Source: Pseudopithomyces maydicus (Eukaryota > Ascomycota > Dothideomycetes > Pleosporales > Didymosphaeriaceae). From it: 64,000 nt of DNA. This document shows positions 33,340-45,408 of this stretch, piece by piece. The stretch lies in the NCBI GenBank assembly GCA_026873275.1, contig JANTUC010000012.1, positions 516,001 to 580,000 of the forward strand, read 5' to 3'. The notes under the pieces are model-generated. The model did not search any database and was not told where the DNA came from. It saw only the letters and a list, made by a program, of their open reading frames with translations. Within the stretch, counting starts at the first letter, position 1. Every line of letters starts with the position of its first letter. The position numbers and the translations under genes were made by a program.

Positions 33340-34562
33340 ATGGGCATGTCACCCGCAATGAGTCCTAGGCCAAACGCCCCGGGCGCCGCAAAGCCCAAGT
33401 CGCTCGTCCACCTGCTCCCGCACAAGACGCTGCCGTCGCCCGCCTCGGCCAGCGCCGCGACCACGCCCGGCGGCCCCGACGCCGACGAGAGCATCGCCGA
33501 GGAGATGAACGACAAGATCAGGAACCAGTTCGTCTTTGGCCCCCGCCTCGGCGAGGGAACCTACGCCACCGTCTTCCGCGGCCACTACCGCGACGACCCC
33601 GCGAAGCTCGTCGCCATCAAGAAGATGAAGAAGAACGCAGAGTGGCAGGACGGCATCAACCTCGACTCCCTCCGCGAGATGAAGCACCTCGCCGAGCTGC
33701 ACCACCCGCACGTCATCGAGCTCATCGCCGTCTTCACCACAAAGGACGAGAACATCAACCTCGTGCTCGAGCACCTCCCCGGCGGCGAGCTCGAGGCCAT
33801 CTGGAAGGACAAGACCATCGCGTACGGCGGGGCTGACGTCAAGGCCTGGGCCAACATGCTCTGCCAGGCCGTGTGGTGGCTCCACGAAAACTTCGTCCTC
33901 CACCGCGACATCAAATCAAACAACATCATCATCGCCGCCGACCACACCATCAAGCTCGCGGATTTCGGTCTCGCCCGCAGCTTCGCAAACCCCGACGCAG
34001 ACATGAGCTACAACGTCATCACGCGCTTCTACCGCCCGCCCGAGCTGCTCCTGGGCTCCTCCCACTACGGCGGCTGCGTCGACATGTGGAGCGTAGGCTG
34101 CGTCATCGCCGAGCTCGCCATCCGCGACTTCTTCCTCCCCTCGGAATCCGACCTCGCGCACCTCGCCGTCGTGACCGAGGTCTTCGGCGTGCCCACCGAG
34201 CAGGACTGGCCCGGCCTGTCCAAGCTGCGCTTCTGGAAGGAGCAGCTCGAGGGGGTCCCGCCGAAGCGTCCGCAGCCGCTTAGCTGGTGGCGCCAGCGCA
34301 TGCCGCTCATCGGCGACGCGGGCATCGACCTCGTGCGCGGCCTGCTGACCATGGACCCTGCGAAGCGGTTGACGGCCCGGCAGGCGCTAGAGCATGCGTA
34401 CTGGGGGTTGCGCCTAGGCCGCAGACGAAGGAGAATTTGCCGCACAAGGGGCCGAAGGAAGGGGAGAAGGCGATGGGGGAGCAGTTGAAGAGGGTGGGTG
34501 GGGAGGTGGAGAATTCGAGGACGGAGAAGGTGGCGAGGAGGTTGGATTTTGGGGGGAGGTAG
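33340..34562 (+). CDS. kin28: cyclin-dependent kinase Kin28/CDK7 (TFIIH); frame break near C-terminus
   Basis: Intronless. A Pro/Ala-rich N-terminus (about 50 residues) precedes the kinase domain: GEGTYATVFRG (P-loop), VAIKKMKK (Lys), a helix-C variant LDSLREMKHL, NINLVLEHLPGGELEAIWKD (Kin28-like; yeast has a closely similar LPTDLE segment), LHRDIKSNN (catalytic Asp), DFGLARSF, and VITRFYRPPELLLG. The change from RWYRAPE to RFYRPPE is notable. The frame breaks at 34403-34407 (GGGGG): one more G joins EHAYWG to VAPRPQTKENLPHKG and the conserved end KVARRLDFGGR at 34562. Without it the tail is a meaningless Arg-rich run. CDK7 with cyclin H and Mat1 phosphorylates the Pol II CTD. ATG context is strong (GCCATGG). 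Confidence 0.92.
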
Positions 34563-35422
34563 AGGGGAAAGAGTCGTGGGGTGTACTATGTATGGGTGGG
34601 TGGTGGCGTATTGGGCGTGCGATGATACCAGTGTAATTTTCTTGGATAGCATTTAGGGCGTAGGCGTTTACATTTTTTGCGGTTGGAAAAGGGGGAGTGG
34701 ATGTACGTTTTAGGTGAGGGGGATGAAGGACTTGAGATGTAATTGTCCTGCTGGGTGTATCGTTAAAAATGAGGAAGGATGGGATGGACATTAGGCGATA
34801 GATAAGATATAGATGCATCCGAACTCTTGTTTCAAAAGTAGTCATTTTGTTGGGTGGCTTTTTTGTGTGTGGATCCATGGGCTTTTTTCTATTTTGCGCA
34901 TAGATATATGTATATAACGTAGGACCTTGAGTTCATCTAGATAATGGGAATAATTATCTTCTGCTTTCGTTTAGGTGTGCTTCTCTATCGTTTTGATATC
35001 TCTATCCACGTTTTTACATACTACATATATTTTGCCACTCAGCTACTAGTAAGTGCTTTACAGAATCGACGAAATTATAGAGTGGTTGTTATCTAGGTCT
35101 TTCAGTCGTTCACATCGTCATGAGGACCTATCCAGATTAACTCCCATCTTCATTTAATATTCTGGTGTTACAATCTAATGAATCCATCTTATTCAGTTCA
35201 CTATGTCATAATATTTGATAAGGTCCTCGCAATAACAACTGAGAAACTGACTGTTGTCGGAATGATATGATTAGGTAGGTCTTAATAAAGATAATCGTTG
35301 AACTGACTAAGCTGATCGTATACGACTCTTGGCTGTACATGTGCCAACACGCTTCAGCCTGATCATGTTCAGAAGCAGAGCGGCTTCTTTTTCCTCGCCC
35401 TCCCAAAGCATGAAAATTCAAA
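34563..35422. other. AT-rich intergenic
   Basis: About 860 bp, increasingly AT-rich from 34700. Nothing coding recognised; holds the Kin28 3' UTR and the promoter of the next gene. Confidence 0.5.
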
Positions 35423-36660
35423 ATGTCAGTCGGGTTCGGATTCTCCGTCGGTGACTTCCTTGCCACCATCAATCTCGTCGGCACCGTGATCAACGCCCTC
35501 CGCGAATCATCCCACTCGACTGCTGCGTTCCGAGAACTGCTCAATGAACTCTACATCCTAGAAAAGACCCTCATAAACGTCAAACATATTGAACTTGATG
35601 AATCGCAGCATTTCGAAAAGATCGCGCTGTACCAAGCGGCGGCGCTGTGCCAAAGATCCATCGATGCGTTTTGGAACAAGGTGAAGATTTACCAGCCGCA
35701 CCTATCACAGGGCGGAACGAATTCCCATGTCAAAGATGGATGGATGAAAATTAAATGGGCTGTCTGCAAAAAGAGGGATGTAGAGGATTTCCGGACAGAG
35801 ATCCAAGCGCATGTCAGCAGTATTCAGGTTCTGATGGGCGCCATCCACCTAAACGCGAGTACAAGGAATGCTCAGAACCAACAAACGCAGTACAAGTCCC
35901 TCGCTGGAAGTATCCAGGAATTCTCTTCGCGGGCCATGGGCAAGCTGCACACCGTTGCGAACGGTGTTGCTCGAAACGTGAGGCAGAGCAATCGTCTTCT
36001 TCACATCTGTGCAGAGGTCTTGCAGACGAATCTCCGTGTTTTTCAAATGATTTACGACATCCAGCTGTTCATCACGCAGATACCAGGACAAGTGAATCGC
36101 CAGCAGCCGGTTTACATGGTCGATGCGTTTAACAAGGAGAGTCCGTTCCATTTGGAGTTTGTCCGCTCGGCGGAGGCCTTGCTCGCGATCCTCAAGGTCA
36201 ATCTCAAGGAGACAGGCTGCGGTCCTGACATGATTGATAGAGGTGAATTTGTGATCGAGGAGGCTGGAACCCGCAATGTTATCGACATGACACAAAGTTG
36301 GGAAACATGCTTCTACCCAGGACAGAGAGTGGCGATGAGCATGATTTTCAAGAAGAAAGAACTGAGAACAGCGCAACCATCCTGTCCGAGATGTCAAAAG
36401 GAAAACGATGGTTCTACGGATGAAGAGGTCACTTGGTAAATCTGCGCGGATGTCTTCAATATTCCGATCTGACAAGGAACAGTTCTCGCTGTGGAGCCGT
36501 GTACCGTCGATTTGAAGAGGCTGAAAATATGCACCAACAGCGTTCGACTCTTCCTGATAATACAAGGAATAATACTTATAATATTGATTACAGTCGTGGC
36601 CAATCAAGGGGAATACGCACAGAGGGGGCTCGACAGAAGACGGAGACGCTTCAATCATGA
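35423..36660 (+). CDS. ubiquitin-like-domain (ULD) protein with terminal zinc finger
   Basis: Two exons, 35423-36435 and 36483-36660. The N-terminus MSVGFGFSVGDFLATI is the standard start of a large fungal family whose helical N-terminal domain resembles that of fungal NLR/STAND proteins. About residues 235-310 form the ubiquitin-like domain (QPVYMVDAFNKESPFHLEF, then CFYPGQRVAMSMIF). The 47-bp intron (36436-36482) splits a zinc finger: CPRCQKEN before it and CSRCGAVYRRFEE after it combine to CPxC...CxxC. Without splicing the protein would stop at EEVTW and lose the second half. The tail is hydrophilic. Functions of the family are unknown; a role in incompatibility or immunity signalling is a guess. 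Confidence 0.8.
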
Positions 36661-38111
36661 AATTCCGAAGACTACACATTTTAACCAGTGTTTACAAATA
36701 CACCTGGGACACATTCCCAACATACAGTATGTCCCGTCACACACTCGAGTATTTCTTAACCCGCAAGTTTGGCTCTTGGGAATTTTATATTAATGTAGGC
36801 GCATTATCACTCCATGGTAAATCATTTTTACTAAAATTATCACCAGGTTACGGGTGGCGACTATAGGTTTTGGATCCCAAGGCTATTGACCCGAGTATGT
36901 TGTTCAATTCAAGACTTCAGAAATTCGTATTGTTATTAACTCGCACTTTTAGGAAGAACGGAACGAGTTGGAGAGCCTTAGGCAATATATATAATCTTGA
37001 GTAACTCCTGGCGCAGCGTCACCCATCGGAAACCATCATTCTAACATCGATGTAATATTGCACCGTGCCATAATGCTACCCGGTCGATCGCCGAGTGCAA
37101 TAAATTCCTGCTGCAACCCAAACCGCCCTGTGGCTCTGCATGGAGCAAACACCTTGTACTCCTGATCCCATTTCCCATTATCTAGTATAAGGTCAACTTC
37201 TCGGCTTCCAGGACAGCATAGTCATGTGATGGAAGTATAGCCCTGGAGGACGTATGGCGCACAGAAACCATCTCGTCTGCACCAAGGCTACAATTAATGG
37301 TCTCATCAATCAGCAAGGGAAGCCGAAGCCAGCGAGTAGGCTGATGAATTAAACCTTTTCTGCGCTATATTCGTGAGATGAAAAGTTCTCAAGAGTTTGC
37401 GAGGGTGAACCGATGAGCTTACCGGTGGAGAATTCACGAGCAACATCTCGCGCGGGCTAAGGATTGCAGTGTCTCAGGTTCATGGCCTACAGCGACGTTT
37501 CTCGTTTTTGTCCATGTGCGCTAGCTTGAATATACAATTTCCTTTGCGAATGACGGTCGCCGGTCATCTCTTCCTATGACCGATTATATGGAGGTGAATG
37601 TGCACGTTGCGCTGCGATCTTTAGCGATTACGAAAGTGCACTCGCTGATGGTAGTGGTAAGCTTGGATGCGGCATGTTCTTTACATGTTCTAGCTGCAGG
37701 GCCTGTTTACTGATCTTCTCTCATTTTTCTCTTTCTCTTTCTCTTTCTTCACCAAAATCTCGAGTGCGTATGAGAAATACTCCAACAATTGAGTTATAGT
37801 ATGAATATACGCGTGTGCTTTAAGCGTTGGTACTACTCAGGGGCTGGATTGCACCAGTACACGGTTCGATTATCAGCTAGGTTGCTTTAAGCGATGTGCT
37901 ATTCTGCTTATATCAGCACGCAGGCTGCCACCTACCATTGTAACCTGATGCGCGTTTGTGGCGAGGGTTCCTAGAATAAAGTATGGTTGATGAGATCACA
38001 CGTGTCATCCACTTAGGCGCCGACTGCAACTCGACTACGTTCCCACCATCGCATTTCATGGCGTGGACTACGGACCCTTGCTACAATACCTGAGTCACCA
38101 GAGACACTACA
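36661..38111. other. intergenic with one intron-like repeat copy
   Basis: About 1.45 kb. AT-rich at first. CTTTCTCTTT runs at 37720-37750. It contains an isolated copy of the repeat family described at 44.7-48.8 kb (see 37405-37469). No gene recognised. Confidence 0.5.
37405..37469 (+). repeat. isolated copy of the GCTARRG-ATTGCAGTG repeat
   Basis: It starts GTGAACCGATGAGC and ends CTCGCGCGGGCTAAGGATTGCAG. It shares its left half (GGTGAACCGA, ACCGG-GGAGA) with the copy at 45409-45477, about 8 kb away, so the homology is longer than the 30-bp core. Confidence 0.7.
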
Positions 38112-39038
38112 ATGGCAGATGCAGAAAGCCAAAGATGGATTCTCGTGAAGACCTCGATCGAGACGGACGACACAACACTACTGGATCAAGCCATTTCGGC
38201 GACCCCCGATGAGGACCTCAATCAGTTCTACAGTAGAGTCTGCCGGGAAGCAATACAAGGGAACTCGACAACCATCTTGAAGTACCTCATCGACCGTGGT
38301 AGAAGTGTCAAGCATCTCGACCCAACGGATGTCGCAGCCCGCGACAGTCCTCCTTCAAAAGCAACCCTCGAGTTCTTACTTGCCCATGGCTGGGACATCA
38401 ACTTCAGAGGATATGGCATGCCCTTTATGTGGTTTATGACGAGCCACGCTGATATGATCGTCTGGTGCTTGAATCACGGCGCAAGCGTCCTTCCCAGCAA
38501 TCAACCATGGGATCGATATGGTATCGAGCAAGCTCCTCGCCACTGCATTCCGATCCTAGAGATCGTTGCAAATCGAAAGGTTTTCGAAATCTTGCGCGCC
38601 AAAGGGGCGCCGTTAGGCCAGCGCGTGCTGCATAAAGCCGTCGGGAGGGCTGCCTTCGGCCACGAGGGTAGTGATGATCCCGAGAAAGATAAACAAGAGA
38701 GTGGCAGAGCCAGAAAGGCAGAGCGTCTGGAGTTCGTGCGTTATCTGCTGGACGATGTAAAGCTAGATGTCAATGCGCCTGATCGAGAGCCCGGTTCCAG
38801 AAAAGGCATGTCTAGCGCTTGGGGGACGCCACTCAGTTATGTACCAGGCATAGGAAGACCCGACCTAGATTCGCGAGAATTGACCTGGCTACTGTTGGAT
38901 CGAGGCGCGGATCCAGAGCCTGCTTTGGAAGTTGCAAGGGACCATGACCACAAGCCGTTTCAAGCAGATGTGGCGGCTTGGATGCAACTGAATCCCAAAA
39001 AGGCCCAGAGTGGTGATCGCGGTTGTTGCGTGCAATAG
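38112..39038 (+). CDS. ankyrin-repeat protein with C-terminal CaaX-like motif
   Basis: Single exon, 308 residues, preceded by CTACAATGGC. Ankyrin-type helix pairs are visible: TTILKYLIDRGRSVKHLD, KATLEFLLAHGWDINFRG, DMIVWCLNHGASVLPSN, FEILRAKGAPLGQRVLHKAV, LEFVRYLLDDVKLDVNAP and LTWLLLDRGADPEPALEVA, i.e. about six repeats. The protein ends GCCVQ, so its last four residues (CCVQ) fit a CaaX prenylation box. If used, the protein would be farnesylated and membrane-bound (inference). No signal peptide. Partner unknown. Confidence 0.85.
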   Translation: MADAESQRWILVKTSIETDDTTLLDQAISATPDEDLNQFYSRVCREAIQGNSTTILKYLIDRGRSVKHLDPTDVAARDSPPSKATLEFLLAHGWDINFRGYGMPFMWFMTSHADMIVWCLNHGASVLPSNQPWDRYGIEQAPRHCIPILEIVANRKVFEILRAKGAPLGQRVLHKAVGRAAFGHEGSDDPEKDKQESGRARKAERLEFVRYLLDDVKLDVNAPDREPGSRKGMSSAWGTPLSYVPGIGRPDLDSRELTWLLLDRGADPEPALEVARDHDHKPFQADVAAWMQLNPKKAQSGDRGCCVQ

Positions 39039-39270
39039 GTGGGGTTCAAAGCTGTATCACTGCATGAAAAGAAGCACGTGTGAGACACATTGAAAGCAAG
39101 AGCATATTAAGAAGTGTCAAGCAAATTGAATCATTTGTCAAAAGCGTGCAGCGATGTACAATCTGCAAGACATATGAGAGCCGTTCTAGAACTTCCACAG
39201 AATTCTAGATAGCCCGCGCTTTTCTTTCAATCTCGGAATGGATATGCTTCCACCTAAGACATTCCGTCCA

Positions 39271-42200
39271 TTAGACGCGACAAGACGCTACAAGCTGGTA
39301 GTACTCGTTACAGTTTTGGCCCAGCTTTCCACAAGCACTCGTCGGTCCCCTACCGCAAGTCGTTGCTAAGTTATTTGTAGGTCTGAAACAGTCTTTTGGA
39401 CCGGTTTTGGCTACGTTTTCGCAAATCAGTTGCCCAGCAATGAGGCCAGAACTTCGATCAGGTGCATAGGGACCACCCGAGACTAAGATGAGATATGTAA
39501 TTAGCCGCTGTCTTATATGCAGTTCCTGTTTTGACATGACTCACAGACACAATTACTCTGAACAGCGACATTGTCGCCATCAAGAATGGCGAACGGCTGA
39601 TTACGACCAACACCGACATTCTCAGACCCAAGAGTCACTGTTTCTGTGCTTGACACTGGGTTGGGGTCATTACAAGGGTCAACGACTTGACCCGCTGCAA
39701 CTTGTTTGACCACGTTTACGGCCTTTCCGTCATAGTTGCTTCGCCAAATGTCGATTTGTACGTATGGCCAGACCATGGTATCTTGTGTCCTACCTTGTAC
39801 AACAAGCTTGACCGCCGCAGTACCCGGAGGATGTGTTTCTCCTTGAAACGTTCTTTGATCTGGATTGAAGGATATCTAGTAGGATCATGTTCAGCTGTAA
39901 GTACTAAAAGCCGTGAAGTTGAACTTACTGCTGCTCTGCCCCAAGCCCCCTTTTTTCTGATCTCATCGTTGAACTGCCTAAGGTAGAAATATTTCTGAAC
40001 AGGTGCGGCGGGATTCAATGAGCTTAGTAGGCGCTCGATACTATCCACTTCTTTTGCCCTATCTGGCCCCGCAGGATCTGATTGACTGAGACTTTTGATA
40101 TCATCAGGACCGTTCGTAACTATACTTTTGTGGGTGCCAGCTGTCAAAACACAACGTAAGAGGTTATTCAACGTATCACATATGCTTCTCGGATCGTAGC
40201 TTACCCATAATAACGAATGTTGTTGACGGTCCAAAATACTCCTTGCTGATATCCTTGGATGAGTCAAAGACGGATCTAGAAGCACGTCATTCAGTCGAGC
40301 CATCAAGTTAAGACCCGCTTTTACGTACTGAAGTGGGCCTATAACATCAATAGGGAACCTTCCAGGAGCAATGACGCTGTCCTTCTCCCAGAAATGGCCG
40401 ACAAAAGCACCTGAAATGAAATGAAAATGATTCTCTAGTACGAGGATCTCGCATATGACTTACCCAGGTGTGATATCGCGAGGACAGCAATGCCTGCAGT
40501 CGGGGGAGATGATTAGTATAACCAACGCAAACATATAAAATATGTGGACTCACAACCATACAAATCCTCCACAATCATGTTTTTTGGCGAGTCCCCCCAC
40601 TTATACCGGACCCATGAAGCGCGTGTCCCTCCCGTCTCGGCATTGATGTCAAGGATGAACGTGTTGGAGTCTGCTTTCAATGTTTTATAGTAACTCGCCC
40701 AGTCGCCTGTACCATCTGGCGGAATTTCGCGCTTGACTAATGCGCGCTCAGTGAGGGTGCTGTTAAAGCTCGTTGATTCGATATCAAGATTTCCTGAGTC
40801 ATCAAGCTGTGGCACAGCAGTCGGAATTACCCCCGTGTTTCTCCTCGCTGGCCCACAAGCATTCCCGCAAGCAGTCGCGGCGCAAAGACCCTCGGAAGTG
40901 GTGGTGGTTTGAGTGGTCGTCGTGAACGATGATTGTGATCCAGTGCATGCTGTAACCGTATAACAAGTGCTGGTGGTCCTAGTCGTGGTCCTAGTTAAGT
41001 CTGCATTGGACCAGACTGTCTTGGACACTATCAACTTCGTCGTGCATGTACTATACCTACTGCTTGTGCTGCATGATTCTGGGTCTTTTCCATCGTCAGG
41101 CTAGGTTGACATACTCCGTTAGCGGTACTCACACAGGCAATGAAATAACGTGGAACATCCCGAGTAAACTTACAGCGTCACCTCCACCGCCAATTGCGCC
41201 TCCAAAGGCTGTGCAGGAAGAGCCCGCGCAAGTGCCACTGAAGCAGTTCAGACCTGTACAAGAACGTAAAGAACAATTAATGCCTAAACAAATGCCTCTG
41301 GATCCGCAGTCCAGTCCTGTACAGCCAAGACTAAGACAGTTGAGTCCGAAGCACTATCATTGGGCAATGAAAAAGTCAGCTATTGTCCCATATTGAACTT
41401 CAATTTCAGTACTTACGTGTCCAGTGCCTCCGTCACCACCGCCGCCGCTTTCACAATCTGCGCCTATGCAACCGCCTCTCAGGCAGCCGAGGTCTTTGCA
41501 TACGCCGTCTACACAGTTGGGCCCCATACAGCCAAGAGGAATGCAATCAAGTCCCGTACATACGCCATTAATACAATCATGACCGGAGCAGCCAAAACTC
41601 GCGCAGAGAATACCTATGCAGCGACCATTGATACAATTGCGGCCGGTGCAACGCCCGTTCGTCACGATTGGGACACCAGTAGCTGTAGGGAGTGGGAGTC
41701 CTCCAGAAGAAACTGTCGAGGTAACTCCGCCACCTCCCCTCCACTGCCGCCATCGCCATTACCGCCATCCCCTACTGTACCATCGCATCCATTTGCCCAG
41801 AGTGATACAGCTCCCGATTTGGGGGTGATGACGAGGTAATCTGCCTGGCCTCGCGATGACACAGCTCCAAAGACGATGCTCTGTCCAGCAGCGCCAACAC
41901 CGGTCGCGATTTGTCCTTGGTTGACCCAAATCCACCCACCATTGGCGGCTAGGTTGGGCCCACCGTTGAGATATTCGGTCACCGAGCCTGTAGCTTTGTC
42001 AACGACCAGATAATCTGCTTTGCCATCGCCGTCGATATCTGCAAAACGAATCTCGCTTCCTGGACCAACACCGCTTGCGATCTTGCCAGCTGACAACCAG
42101 AGCCAGCCAAGGTTTGCTTGAGAATTCGCACCGCCATTGAGATATGCCGTGACTCCACCGTGCGCATCCACATACAGGTAGTCCGCACTACCGTCGCCGT

Positions 42201-44307
42201 CAATGTCGGCAAAGTGTATGGTTTTGCCGGGTGCGATTCCAGAAGCTATCTCGCCACGCGGTATCCAACTCCATCCAAGATTTGCGTTGCTATCTTGCCC
42301 ACCGTTGATGTACATGGTCGCAGCTCCAGTAATGTCGTCAAGGATGATGTAGTCAGCTTTTCCGTCGCCGTTTAGGTCAGCCATCCTCGAGTATAAAGTT
42401 AGCATTCGGGGTCTCATCTCTTGTCTGTTCGGAACGAGTGAGAGCACTTACCTGATCTGATGACGCTTTCCCACACCAGATGCGATGGAGCCCCAGCGGA
42501 TCCAATTCCATCCGTTGTTCGCTCCAGTATTCGCGCCGCCATTGCGATATGCCAGCAAAGCACCATCTGGCCCGATGGAAATGTAGTCGTCCAAGCCATC
42601 ACCATCCAGATCCGCGAAGACGACTTGGTCGCCAGCCTGATACGCTGCACCGGCACCTTTGTTTTCGTACATGCCGATCGCACCGGTGCCGTTCGAGACG
42701 ATCAGCAAGTCGGCCTTGCCATCGCCGGTCAGATCTCCGAACGTGATGTTTGCACGGCCGGTGCCCACCCCAGTTCCTATTTTACCTGCAGATATCCAAT
42801 TTGGGACAAGACTGTTTTGGGCTCGAAGGTTGATGTAAGCAGTAGTAGCGCTCGAATTGTCGACCCAGATGTAGTCTGCGCGACCATCGCCGTTGATATC
42901 AAAGAGTTGCACACCTGCGGCGTCACCGATGCCACTAGCAATGATCCCAAGTGACAACCATGTTGGCTCGGCATCCCTACCAGTAGCAATCCAGGACGTC
43001 AGTGAGCCTCCTTCACCCACGATGCTGAAGTCTGCTCGTCCGTCGCCGTCCAGATCAGCAAATCGAATCGAGGCTCTGCTTCCGGCAGTTGTATCCAGAC
43101 CGCTGGTGACGCTACCCAAAGGTGCCCAATTCCAACCTCCTCCTTCTTTGGGACCGTTGTTGATGTACGCTTTGATGTCGCCATCTTTCGAAATCCATAT
43201 GTAGTCTGCGAGACCGTCGCCTGTAATGTCAGCAAAGCGCACGCCCGCACCATCACCAAGGCCAGACGCGACTTGTCCTTTGGGCTGCCAGTTGATCTTT
43301 CCATCTGAATAGCCACCGTTGATGTATAGCGTAGCGGCTCCAGTCTTATCATCCACCCAAACGTAGTCATCGAGGCCATCACCGTCCAAATCCGCAATGC
43401 GTACACCCTGACCCGAACCAATTCCGGAGGCGACGGAGCCCATGTCAATCCACGAGGACTTGAACGGTGGATCAGACTCCCCAACGCCACTCGCAATGAT
43501 ACCGTAGTTGTTGTACCAGAAGAGCTTGCCATGGCACACTGCCTGGCCATTTCCAGAGACTGGCGCGCCGGCTTTTGGAGCTGTGATCATACCATTACCT
43601 GCTGCCGAAGCAATACCATCGTACCATACGTTGGCCATCTTGGCATAGCCCGCATCATTGGGATGAAGGCCATCGATGAGGTCCCTTGTGGTCAAGCCAG
43701 TCTGCGAATTTTGCATGTCGACCACGACAATCTTGTGGCCATCGTTATTCCTCGATAGTGCGAGTCCATCCATAGCCGAGTTGAAGGCTTGAGCTCGGCT
43801 CTGAGAACCCCCATTCGCAATGGGCGTAATCTTTGCAAGAACGATGACGGCGTCCGGACACACTGAGATGATCTTGTCCAGTAGCGAACCCAATCTGGCT
43901 GGTGCACCATCGACGTTGTCGTTATTGTTGATATCGTTTGTGCCCGCCATAAGCAGCACGATGTTCGGCCGCTGTGACAGGGCAGCATCTATGCGCGTGG
44001 AGATCTGGTCAATCTCAAAGCCAGAATAGCCGTCGTTCGCGTTGTTGCTCATGGAACCAGCACGCGAGCTGCCAATGTATTTGACTTTGTTGCCGACGAG
44101 TTTGCTGAGCAGAGCATTTCGGTAGCCATTGCCATCGCTGCTCTGGTAGCCGTCCGTGATGGAGTCGCCGATAGGGTGTATGCGAAGGTCGATGCCCTTC
44201 GCAATTACGGCGTCAGCAGTCGCGAGGAACAAGGCAAGAAGTGCAAGACATTTGAGTAGTAAGAATAAGCGGGCGTCACCTAAGGGGAGCCAAGTTAAGA
44301 GTATCAT
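39271..44307 (-). CDS. secreted multidomain CE3-like SGNH esterase with FG-GAP and Cys-rich repeats
   Basis: Ten exons: 44307-42452, 42385-41417, 41354-41174, 41100-40554, 40493-40464, 40410-40329, 40275-40205, 40140-39929, 39875-39545, 39482-39271. Signal peptide at residues about 15-35. The SGNH/CE3 domain has block I HPIGDSITDGYQSSDG, block III MAGTNDINN and block V DGLHPND (Ser, Gly/Asn, Asp-His). Then come about ten FG-GAP/VCBS repeats around ADLDGDGLDDY. Next is a Cys-rich tract with about twelve CxGxxC units (CTGRNC, CIGILC, CSGHDC...), a Ser/Thr tract (TTTRTTSTCYTVTAC), and a C-terminal domain with IVEDLYGC, GHFWEKD and Cys-rich end CRV. This C-terminal domain also occurs at the end of some fungal chitinases. 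The frame breaks once, at 41736-41739 (CCCC; a Gly run). Likely deacetylates xylan or chitin-like polymers outside the cell (family inference). Confidence 0.88.
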
Positions 44308-44698
44308 GATCTTTTCTATATAAGATGGAAGAAAATATACAGCAAGCCGCGATTATTTTCAATGTAGAAACGACAGGTCTTTTATCAAAGGACATTGAGA
44401 TTCCTGGACTGCTCGCTTGATATGACTGTATGAGCTCTTGGTCGTCCACCACAGGCTGCTTGATGCTAATCGGTTTTACTCATCTGCCCATCGCGTCGCG
44501 CACGTGGTATAGGGTCAGGTCAATAATGCCTCAAGCATCGACTATTGCCCTAAAAGCTTCCGCTGAGCCTTATTGACTTCTGGTCAGCATAGGAGATGGA
44601 TTCTCAGATGCAATGCAGTAACAGTGGGGACGCTTTAATTCCTCCTCACCTGACATTTTGCCCCGTTGCTAGGTCTAACTCCATACTGTGAGATTGGC

Positions 44699-45090
44699 TG
44701 AAGCCTGTTGCGGCGCCATCTTGCAATCTTTTGCATGTATAGACATGGCACAGTTCTACCTGCACGGATGGGGGCCTATATTAATAAATTGAAGTCTGTC
44801 ACGGCGCTATCTTGCAATCCTGTTATGACGCTATCTTGAAATCTATTGCATGTATAGACATGGCACAGTTTTACCTGCACCAATGTGGGCCTATATTGAT
44901 AGATTGAAGCTTGTTGCGGTGCCATCTTGCAATCTTTTGCATGTATAGACATGGCACAGCTCTACCTGCACGGATGGGGGCCTATATTGATAAATTGAAG
45001 TCTGTCACGGCGCTATCTTGAAATCTATTGCATGTACAGACATGGCACAGTTTTACCTGTACTAATGTGGGCCTATATTGATAGATTGAT
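44699..45090 (+). repeat. higher-order tandem repeat, about 90-bp monomer, four units
   Basis: Four monomers start with TGAAG-C/T-CTGT (about 44699, 44790, 44906, 44995) and share CATGTATAGACATGGCACAG and GGGCCTATATT. They alternate between two types, one with GTTGCGGCGCCATCTTGCAATC and one with GTCACGGCGCTATCTTG, so the higher-order period is about 207-205 bp. The second monomer carries an internal 26-27-bp duplication around GACGCTATCTTG. No coding capacity. Confidence 0.85.
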
Positions 45091-45408
45091 ATTTTGGACC
45101 GATCATTTGGGGATGTGCAACGCTCGTATATATGTTGGTCTAATTATTATTACAACAGCCAGAAGAAGGTCGTCCTCCGGGCGGCTGGACTACTTGGTAC
45201 AGCATAAAAAATTAAAAAGACTAAAAGGAATTTAGGGAATTAAAAAAATTCCTGAATAGTATTAGTATAGTTTTTAACAGATTATTTGTGGTGCATCTAA
45301 TCTATCAGATAAGGAATTGGTAGACAAGAGTCTCCCTCGTCCGATTGCAGTGCAATTGCACTGCCCCAATAATAGAGGTAGAAAATATTGATTGGCTGCC
45401 GGACGTTT

